Positions 7,265 through 12,193 of a stretch of 12,193 nucleotides of DNA are shown here, one piece after another. The DNA lies in NCBI GenBank assembly GCA_007135895.1, contig SLHZ01000201.1, positions 1-12,193 of the forward strand. Reading direction: 5' to 3'. The notes below the pieces were generated by a model. The model was not told the origin of the DNA, made no database searches, and saw nothing but the letters and a program-made list of their open reading frames with translations. A program made the translations under genes and the position numbers. The stretch is from Balneolales bacterium (GTDB lineage: Bacteria; Bacteroidota; Rhodothermia; Balneolales; Natronogracilivirgulaceae). Position 1 is the first letter of the stretch. The number at the start of each line of letters is the position of its first letter.

Positions 7265-8185
7265 TTACAACAGCCTGCGCCGTTTGTTCAGAAAGGCAAG
7301 CAATGCAAAATCGAAAGGATCCCCGGTATCGACCTCTTCGTAGGCTATCTGAGCCTGGCTGCATGCGATGCGGAAATCCAGAGTAAACTCTTTCATTTTC
7401 TCTCTGTAATCATTGCGAATCTGGGAAGGTATGACATCAAGCTCACCGCCTGTCTCCAGATCTTGGAAGACGAACCGGTCATCCGGAAAATCAAGTTCCC
7501 GCTCACTTCGCTTTTCAAGCAAGTGAAAGAGGATTACTTCGTGTTTTTTATGTCTCAGGTGCTTCAGGGCGGATATGAGTTCCTCGTGTTTTTGGACATT
7601 TTCAAAAAGATCGGTCAGTATGATCACCATGCTTCGGCGCTGAATCCGTTCGGCCAGTTGATGAATGGCCTGAGCCGATGCCGTCTTGCGGGGTCCGCCA
7701 GCGGTCTCTTCGTCATTCTCCAGAATATCTTCCAGCCGGCGATACAGGTGCCTCAGGTGCGGATAGGTTGATTTGGCGGGCAGGATCTCGCCGATTTCCG
7801 TATCAAACGAAACCAGTCCGCAGCCGTCACGCTGCCGGTGAAGCATGTAGGAGAGTGCAGCGCCCAGATGTACGGCATAGCGCAGCTTGGACCATTGGGC
7901 ATAGTAACGGTAGTGCATGGAACTGCTGATGTCCAGCATGAGATAGCATCTCAAATTGGTCTCTTCTTCATACTGTTTTACAAAAAACCGCTCAGTTTTC
8001 CCATAAACTTTCCAGTCCATGTGTCTCAGATCGTCTCCGGGATGATAGGCACGATGTTCGGCAAACTCGACACTGAATCCGAAAAAGGGGCTTTTGTGCA
8101 GGCCGCTGATAAAACCTTCCACAATTTGCCGGGCTTTGATTTCCAAAGGGGTGAGTCTGTTAAGCAGTTCGGGTGTTAGCAGCAT
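7265..8185 (-). CDS. DUF58 family protein with von Willebrand A-like domain
   Basis: A 306-residue protein of the DUF58 family, often encoded beside MoxR AAA+ ATPases and thought to act in chaperone-like or metal-dependent assembly complexes; the exact role is unknown. The family core is visible at residues 40-75 (EFAEHRAYHPGDDLRHMDWK, then FFVKQYEEE), followed by a vWA fold with a MIDAS motif D85-I-S87-S-S89 in LMLDISSSM and a later acidic VIILTDLFEN at 187-196. No signal peptide or transmembrane segment is seen, so it is probably cytosolic. I chose ATG at 8185 (MLLTPELLNRLTPLEI), where family homology begins. The frame stays open upstream to 8473, but that part is made of tandem repeats and low-complexity peptide and is probably not translated. 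No MoxR gene is adjacent: the upstream neighbour is divergent and the downstream one is the response regulator. Confidence 0.88.
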   Translation of the reverse strand: MLLTPELLNRLTPLEIKARQIVEGFISGLHKSPFFGFSVEFAEHRAYHPGDDLRHMDWKVYGKTERFFVKQYEEETNLRCYLMLDISSSMHYRYYAQWSKLRYAVHLGAALSYMLHRQRDGCGLVSFDTEIGEILPAKSTYPHLRHLYRRLEDILENDEETAGGPRKTASAQAIHQLAERIQRRSMVIILTDLFENVQKHEELISALKHLRHKKHEVILFHLLEKRSERELDFPDDRFVFQDLETGGELDVIPSQIRNDYREKMKEFTLDFRIACSQAQIAYEEVDTGDPFDFALLAFLNKRRRLL

Positions 8186-8216
8186 GTTGATTTTTTCGGT
8201 AACTTGGGTGTCTGAT

Positions 8217-8281
8217 GTCGCAATGTGATATAGTAATGTGATGTTGTAATGTCTTGTTGTAATGTCTTGTCGCAATGTCGC
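8217..8281. repeat. 13-bp tandem array, 5 units, upstream of the DUF58 gene
   Basis: Five contiguous 13-bp units: gtcgcaatgtgat, atagtaatgtgat, gttgtaatgtctt (twice, identical) and gtcgcaatgtcgc, at 8217, 8230, 8243, 8256 and 8269. The core aatgt is invariant. The array lies 32-96 bp upstream of the DUF58 start, in its likely leader or promoter. The first and last units resemble each other more than the middle ones. Confidence 0.8.
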
Positions 8282-8401
8282 TGTGAAAGAGGTCACCATG
8301 AAAACTGAGCAAAAAACCCGAGAAAATAAAACCGGTTCTCGCGGGCAGCCAGCACTAGCGATATGCATGATCCGTAAACTTCCGAAAACTTTTTTTATTT
8401 T

Positions 8402-8446
8402 GGCGTTACCATTTTTGGCGTTACCATTTTTGGCGTTACCATGTTT
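8402..8446. repeat. 15-bp tandem array, 3 units, upstream of the amidinohydrolase-like gene
   Basis: Units ggcgttaccattttt at 8402-8416 and 8417-8431 are identical; the third, 8432-8446, ends atgttt. Because 15 is a multiple of three, the array leaves all reading frames open, encoding LALPF repeats on the plus strand and NGNAK repeats on the minus strand. This produces deceptive open frames in both directions. The array ends 48 bp before the start codon at 8495. Confidence 0.85.
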
Positions 8447-8494
8447 TGGGGTTGCCGAAATCATCCGAACCATGCCTTGATTATCGATACTGCC

Positions 8495-9397
8495 ATGTCA
8501 ACTGTGATAACCGAACCGGAATCACTTGCTTCAACCCTGGAGGAAGCGGATCCGTTGCCACGGCCAACAGCCGTATTGATGGCCACACCCGGCCATTTTT
8601 CTGTCGACTATGTCATCAATCCACACATGAAGGACCACGTTGGAACCGTAAACAGGGAAAAAGCGCGCTGGCAGTGGGAAGTGATACGGGACAAATTTCG
8701 CAAACTGGGCTTTACCGTCCATGAACTGCCCGGCGAACCCGGGCTGCCCGACATGGTCTTCACGGCCAATCAGAGTCTTCCGCTACTGGACAAAAACGGA
8801 CGCAAGCATGCCCTCATGAGCATCATGCATTCCCGGCAAAGACGTGATGAGGTGCCCTTTTTTGAACAATGGTACCGCCGCAACGGATACGAAGTGCATT
8901 ATCCCGATCCCGTCAGTGTCCCCGATTTTGAAGGCATGGGCGACGCCATATGGCATTTCGGCAAGCGTCTGCTCTGGGGTGGATACGGATATCGCTCTTC
9001 ACGCAACGTCTATGACTTTATCTCCGGAACTTTCGATGTGCCGGTCGTACCACTGGAACTGGTGCATCCCTCCTTTTATCATCTGGCCACCTGCTTTTGT
9101 GTTCTCAGCAGCAAGGCCGTCCTGATCTATCCGCCGGCGTTCACACAAGAGGGGCTTGATCTGATCCACGCCGCCTTTCCCGTGGTCATTGAAGCACCGG
9201 AACAAGAGGCTCGTGACCTTTTTGCCTGCAATGCTACCTGTCCGGACGGACGCAATGTCATCATTCAAAAAGGTTGCCATGATGTTAACAAAGCGCTTAA
9301 AGCAAACGGTTTCGCATTTCATGAAGTGGAAACCTCCGAATTCCTGAAAAGCGGAGGCAGTGTCTTCTGCATGAAACTGATGCTCTGGCAACCCTGA
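8495..9397 (+). CDS. Guanidine-modifying (amidinotransferase/DDAH/arginine deiminase-like) hydrolase
   Basis: A 300-residue member of the pentein superfamily that hydrolyses or transfers the guanidine group of arginine-type compounds, most like bacterial proteins annotated as dimethylarginine dimethylaminohydrolase. Visible motifs are ATPGHFSVDYVINP at 30-43, LPDMVFTANQSL at 84-95, DFEGMGDAIW at 144-153 with probable catalytic Glu146, FYHLATCFCVL at 194-204 with His196, and GGSVFCMKL at 287-295 with nucleophile Cys292. The Glu/His/Cys set is thus intact. The common HLD motif reads HLA here (Ala198), removing an Asp that binds the guanidinium group in arginine deiminases. I chose ATG at 8495 (MSTVITEPES); the frame opens earlier at 8441, but that part overlaps the 15-bp repeats. 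A shorter start at Met29 is also possible. The AbgT transporter gene follows after 26 bp, probably co-transcribed. The substrate is unresolved: arginine, methylarginine or another guanidino compound. Confidence 0.85.
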   Translation: MSTVITEPESLASTLEEADPLPRPTAVLMATPGHFSVDYVINPHMKDHVGTVNREKARWQWEVIRDKFRKLGFTVHELPGEPGLPDMVFTANQSLPLLDKNGRKHALMSIMHSRQRRDEVPFFEQWYRRNGYEVHYPDPVSVPDFEGMGDAIWHFGKRLLWGGYGYRSSRNVYDFISGTFDVPVVPLELVHPSFYHLATCFCVLSSKAVLIYPPAFTQEGLDLIHAAFPVVIEAPEQEARDLFACNATCPDGRNVIIQKGCHDVNKALKANGFAFHEVETSEFLKSGGSVFCMKLMLWQP

Positions 9398-9423
9398 AAC
9401 AGCAAGTAACCTATAAAAAATTC

Positions 9424-11109
9424 ATGACGGATCAACAAGGAGCCAGCCCCCCGAGGAAAGACTGGTTTACCCGATTTTTAGATTTTGTAGAATGGCTGGG
9501 CAATCTATTACCCCATCCTGTCACCCTGTTCGCCCTGTTTGCCGTCGGGGTCATACTGATCAGCGGCCTGGCGGATCTTTTCAATCTCTCGGTCCCCGAT
9601 CCGCGTCCGGAAGGCGCTTCCGGACGATCACCTGATGGAACGATTGTAGCTATCAGCCTGCTTAATGCCAGGGGTTTACAGATGATACTGGAGAATCTGG
9701 TCACCAACTTCACCGGCTTCGCCCCGCTTGGAGTGGTGCTGGTGGCACTGCTGGGTGTTGGTGTAGCGGAACACTCCGGACTGATCAGCGCCATGATCCG
9801 GGGAATCGTACTCAAGGCGGTATCGGTCAAACCGGTCAAGCTGGACAGTACGAGTGGACTTCCCATTCTTCAGAAAATCCGGTATTACTTTTTGCGGCCG
9901 TTCTCCATTGTTCTGGAGCCGAAGATACTGGTCACGGTCGCCATCGTCTTCACCGGAATCATCTCCAACACGGCTTCAGAAATCGGCTATGTGGTGCTGG
10001 TCCCGCTGGGCGCTGTTGTCTTTTTGTCATTGGGCAGGCATCCGCTGGCCGGACTCGCCGCGGCCTTTGCCGGAGTCTCCGGTGGTTACAGTGCCAACCT
10101 GCTGCTCGGCACGATCGATCCGTTGCTGGCCGGTCTCACCCAGGAGGCCGCCCAGATCATTGCGCCGGAGTACACGGTTCACGCTGCGGTCAACTACTAC
10201 TTCATGGTAATCAGTGTTTTACTTATCACCATCGTCGGCACATGGGTTACCATCCGTTTTGTGGAACCCAAACTGGGTCCTTATGATTCATCCATGGCCC
10301 TGGAAGATGTATCGGACGAACAGTCGCTCGAGCCACTCAGCAGCCAGGAGAAAAAGGGGATTCGATGGGCGGTTGTCTCTTTTCTGTTCATGATCCTGCT
10401 CATCATCGCGGGGGTTGTACCCGAAAACGGCCTGCTCCGGAATCCGGATACCGGTGATATCTTCGATTCACCCTTCCTGAACGGTATCGTACCGATCATT
10501 TTCATCGTCTTCCTGGTCCCCGGATTCGTTTTCGGCAAGGTGACCGGTACCATGAAAAACGACCTCGACATCATCAACGGCATGTCCAAGTCCATGTCCA
10601 CCCTTGGACTCTACATCGTTCTGACCTTCTTTGCGGCCCAGTTTGTTGCGTTCTTCGGCTGGACCAACCTGGGTCAAATCGTGGCGGTGACCGGGGCTCT
10701 CTTCCTGGAGAATATCGGTCTGACAGGGCCGATGGCCATTATCGGTTTCATCTTTGTTTCAAGTTTCATCAACCTCATGATGGGATCCTCCTCGGCAAAA
10801 TGGGCTGTCACCGCGCCGGTTTTTGTGCCTATGTTCATGCTGATCGGGTACAGCCCGGAAATCATTCAGGCCGCTTACCGTATCGGGGACTCGGTGACCA
10901 ATGTCATCACTCCCATGATGAGCTATTTCGGGTTGATACTGGCCTTCGCTAATAAATACGACAAGAATCTGGGTATCGGAACGATCATCAGCACCATGCT
11001 GCCGTTCACCATCTTTTTCCTGATCGGATGGGTGATTCTTTTCTATGTCTGGGTCTTCTTCCTGGGGCTGCCGGTCGGACCGGAAGCGCCAACCTATTTT
11101 ACTCCCTGA
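9424..11109 (+). CDS. AbgT-family transporter
   Basis: A 561-residue inner-membrane protein of the AbgT family. Known members import p-aminobenzoyl-glutamate (E. coli AbgT) or export sulfonamide antimetabolites (YdaH, MtrF). There are numerous hydrophobic segments, including about 32-54, 96-130, 166-203, 256-280, 313-333, 352-373, 393-425, 433-455 and 519-549. Both family re-entrant regions are visible: SNTASEIGYVVLVPLGA at 181-197 followed by SGGYSANLLLGTIDPLLAG at 219-237, and SSSAKWAVTAPVFVPMFML at 455-473 followed by AAYRIGDSVTNVITPMMSYF at 483-502. Residues about 137-163 form a charged loop that may be longer than usual. The start ATG at 9424 has no Shine-Dalgarno sequence. Its position 26 bp after a guanidine-modifying enzyme suggests that it moves a related amino-acid substrate or product, an inference. 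The stop at 11107-11109 overlaps an in-frame ATG of the following open frame. Confidence 0.93.
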   Translation: MTDQQGASPPRKDWFTRFLDFVEWLGNLLPHPVTLFALFAVGVILISGLADLFNLSVPDPRPEGASGRSPDGTIVAISLLNARGLQMILENLVTNFTGFAPLGVVLVALLGVGVAEHSGLISAMIRGIVLKAVSVKPVKLDSTSGLPILQKIRYYFLRPFSIVLEPKILVTVAIVFTGIISNTASEIGYVVLVPLGAVVFLSLGRHPLAGLAAAFAGVSGGYSANLLLGTIDPLLAGLTQEAAQIIAPEYTVHAAVNYYFMVISVLLITIVGTWVTIRFVEPKLGPYDSSMALEDVSDEQSLEPLSSQEKKGIRWAVVSFLFMILLIIAGVVPENGLLRNPDTGDIFDSPFLNGIVPIIFIVFLVPGFVFGKVTGTMKNDLDIINGMSKSMSTLGLYIVLTFFAAQFVAFFGWTNLGQIVAVTGALFLENIGLTGPMAIIGFIFVSSFINLMMGSSSAKWAVTAPVFVPMFMLIGYSPEIIQAAYRIGDSVTNVITPMMSYFGLILAFANKYDKNLGIGTIISTMLPFTIFFLIGWVILFYVWVFFLGLPVGPEAPTYFTP

Positions 11110-11249
11110 TGATTGCGGCGGATTTTACTCACCGGTTTTACCGGGTCCTCCGGATACTTCCGGCAAAAAACCTCTTAAACATATTTCAAGTCTGTTTTTT
11201 TTTAGGTATTTTTGTACGATTTAAACAGAAACGACCGGGCACAACGGAA

Positions 11250-11408
11250 GTGGGAAAAATCGCCATACTCAGTGAATTTTGGGAGTTCTTGCGGGTACGC
11301 AAAAAGCTCTGGCTGGCGCCCATTGTGTTCGTTCTTCTTCTGTTAGGACTGTTAATTGTGGCAACCAGCAACACGGCCCTTGCACCGTTTATTTATGCCT
11401 TGTTCTGA
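11250..11408 (+). CDS. DUF5989 small membrane protein
   Basis: A 52-residue protein reading MGKIAILSEFWEFLRVRKK followed by a hydrophobic segment (about residues 20-40, LWLAPIVFVLLLLGLLIVAT) and the terminal SNTALAPFIYALF. The SEFWEFLRVRKK block and the ending APFIY.LF match the DUF5989 family, whose members are about 50 residues with one membrane segment and a basic cytoplasmic face. Function is unknown; relatives often sit beside SxtJ-like membrane proteins and carbamoyltransferase genes, not seen here. I chose the GTG at 11250 because it gives family-typical length. The frame also has an ATG at 11109 overlapping the abgT-family stop (TGATG), which would add 47 residues of non-family sequence. 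An intrinsic terminator follows 38 bp after the stop, so this is probably the last gene of the unit. Confidence 0.82.
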   Translation: MGKIAILSEFWEFLRVRKKLWLAPIVFVLLLLGLLIVATSNTALAPFIYALF

Positions 11409-11446
11409 GTTATTGTCTGTTATTCCCGATGTATACAGATTTTTCC

Positions 11447-11487
11447 AAAAAAATCCGGCTCTGGTTTTTCAGTGCCGGATTTTTTTT
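11447..11487 (+). terminator. Intrinsic terminator after the DUF5989 gene
   Basis: Arms tccggc (11454-11459) and gccgga (11474-11479) pair perfectly. They are extended by an A-run (11447-11453) facing a T-run (11480-11487), with a 14-nt loop. The G/C stem followed by eight T's is a classical rho-independent terminator. The matching A-run on the other side could let it work in both directions. It separates the preceding unit from carA, which starts 40 bp downstream. Confidence 0.85.
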
Positions 11488-11527
11488 ATTACGACACCCA
11501 TCACACCTGTAACTTCCGAGTGTTTCC

Positions 11528-12193
11528 ATGCATCAAAACAATTCTGAAAAAGCTCTGCTTGTCCTGGCCGACGGTACAGTTGTCAACGGCTGGCCCGTCG
11601 GATACCGGGGCACTACCGGCGGGGAGCTCTGTTTCAATACCAGCATGACCGGCTACCAGGAAATCTTCACCGATCCGAGCTATCACGGCCAGCTCATGAT
11701 GATGACGTATCCGCATATCGGCAACTACGGGGTATCGGCACGGGACGACGAAGCCGGAAAGGTAATGATCTCCGGCCTGATTGTCCGTGCTTTCTCCCAC
11801 TGCTACAGCAACACCATGGCCGACGGCGACCTGGACTCTTATCTGCGAAGAAACCGGATTGTGGGCATCACGGGCGTTGACACACGCAAGCTGGTCCGTC
11901 ACATCCGCCAAAAAGGGGTTCTCAATGCCATCATATCGAGTGAGACGGACGATGTGGACACGCTGGTCCGACAGGCGCGGGAATGGCCCTCGATGATAGG
12001 GCTGGAGCTGGCTGAAAAAGTGAGTTGCAAGGAACCAAGAACTATTACCCCGGCCCAGGCCGATGCCAAACAGATTTTCAAGGTGGCAGTCATGGATTAC
12101 GGCATCAAACAGAATATCATCAACAACCTGGTCCGGCGCGGATGCATGCTGCGTATCTTCCCGGCACGCACCTCCTTTGACACCATCATGAAA
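11528..12193 (+). CDS. carA: Carbamoyl-phosphate synthase small subunit, N-terminal 222 residues (cut by window edge)
   Basis: The glutamine-hydrolysing subunit of carbamoyl-phosphate synthase, feeding ammonia to the large subunit CarB for arginine and pyrimidine synthesis. ATG at 11528 opens MHQNNSEKALLVLADGTVVN. The N-terminal domain shows FNTSMTGYQEIFTDPSYHGQ at 36-55, TYPHIGNYG at 60-68, ITGVDTRKLVRHIRQKG at 114-130 and a linker. The class I amidotransferase domain begins at about residue 185 (KVAVMDYGIKQNIINNLVRR). The window ends before the catalytic Cys and the His-Glu pair, so activity cannot be judged. The full protein should be about 370-380 residues, with carB perhaps nearby. A terminator immediately upstream implies a promoter in the 40-bp gap or inside the terminator region; none is clearly visible, and no pyrimidine attenuator is evident in this short leader. 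Confidence 0.96.
   Translation, partial: MHQNNSEKALLVLADGTVVNGWPVGYRGTTGGELCFNTSMTGYQEIFTDPSYHGQLMMMTYPHIGNYGVSARDDEAGKVMISGLIVRAFSHCYSNTMADGDLDSYLRRNRIVGITGVDTRKLVRHIRQKGVLNAIISSETDDVDTLVRQAREWPSMIGLELAEKVSCKEPRTITPAQADAKQIFKVAVMDYGIKQNIINNLVRRGCMLRIFPARTSFDTIMK

Larger units (their letters stand above)
8186..8494. promoter_or_regulatory. Divergent intergenic region between DUF58 and amidinohydrolase-like genes
   Basis: This 309-bp gap separates two divergently transcribed genes, so it should hold promoters for both. It contains a 13-bp array near the DUF58 side (8217-8281) and a 15-bp array near the other side (8402-8446). Between them (8282-8401) I see A-rich, low-complexity sequence. Clear -35/-10 or Bacteroidota-type -33/-7 elements were not identified, so the promoter role is inferred from gene orientation only. 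Confidence 0.4.

Noticed and set aside
8186..8473. N-terminal extension of the DUF58 protein by 96 residues to an upstream start
   Set aside because: The extension is low complexity, contains NGNAK repeats produced by the 15-bp array and passes through the 13-bp array. Family homology begins exactly at the ATG at 8185.
8441..8494. Upstream start for the amidinohydrolase-like protein
   Set aside because: The added 18 residues come from the edge of the tandem array and show no family similarity; ATG at 8495 fits better.
11132..11163. Four CCGG motifs spaced 9-10 bp apart after the transporter gene
   Set aside because: The spacing is suggestive, but the motif is only 4 bp, flanking bases differ and chance is a sufficient explanation in this composition.

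Overview
The window looks like a chromosomal segment from a Bacteroidota-like (FCB group) bacterium, possibly of the Rhodothermota/Balneolota type. This placement is an inference. It rests on start codons that mostly lack a Shine-Dalgarno sequence and have A/T-rich leaders, on the gene families present, and on a base composition near 50% GC. No 16S or other phylogenetic marker is present, and there is no sign of phage, IS element, CRISPR array, tRNA or rRNA.

Left two thirds (about 1-8185, minus strand). Read in the direction of transcription, the order is: a DUF58/vWA-domain protein (8185-7265); a 339-bp spacer with a degenerate 14-bp tandem array; an OmpR-family response regulator (6925-6224); its histidine kinase (6224-4791, 1-nt overlap); ferrochelatase hemH (4798-3701, 8-nt overlap with the kinase); a 128-bp spacer; glutamyl-tRNA reductase hemA (3572-2301); a fused porphobilinogen deaminase/uroporphyrinogen-III synthase hemCD (2311-578, TTG start, 11-nt overlap with hemA); a 208-bp repeat-rich spacer; and the start of uroporphyrinogen decarboxylase hemE (369-1, cut by the window edge). 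Together these supply glutamyl-tRNA reduction, tetrapyrrole assembly, uroporphyrinogen decarboxylation and final iron insertion. hemB, hemL and the coproporphyrinogen/protoporphyrinogen steps are not in view. The two-component system is translationally coupled to ferrochelatase, which suggests a regulatory link to heme, iron or redox state.

Right third (8495-12193, plus strand). A guanidine-modifying (amidinotransferase/DDAH/arginine deiminase-like) enzyme is followed after 26 bp by an AbgT-family transporter, then by a 52-residue DUF5989 membrane protein and a convincing intrinsic terminator. carA (carbamoyl-phosphate synthase small subunit) then begins and runs off the right edge.

The most unusual features are: a cysteine-rich insertion (five Cys in 23 residues) in the N-terminal part of ferrochelatase; the two-component system built into the heme operon; a 10-unit tandem array just upstream of the response regulator whose core recurs in the hemH-hemA gap; the loss of the usual Asp in the HxD motif of the guanidine enzyme; and short tandem arrays of different sequence in most of the larger intergenic gaps.
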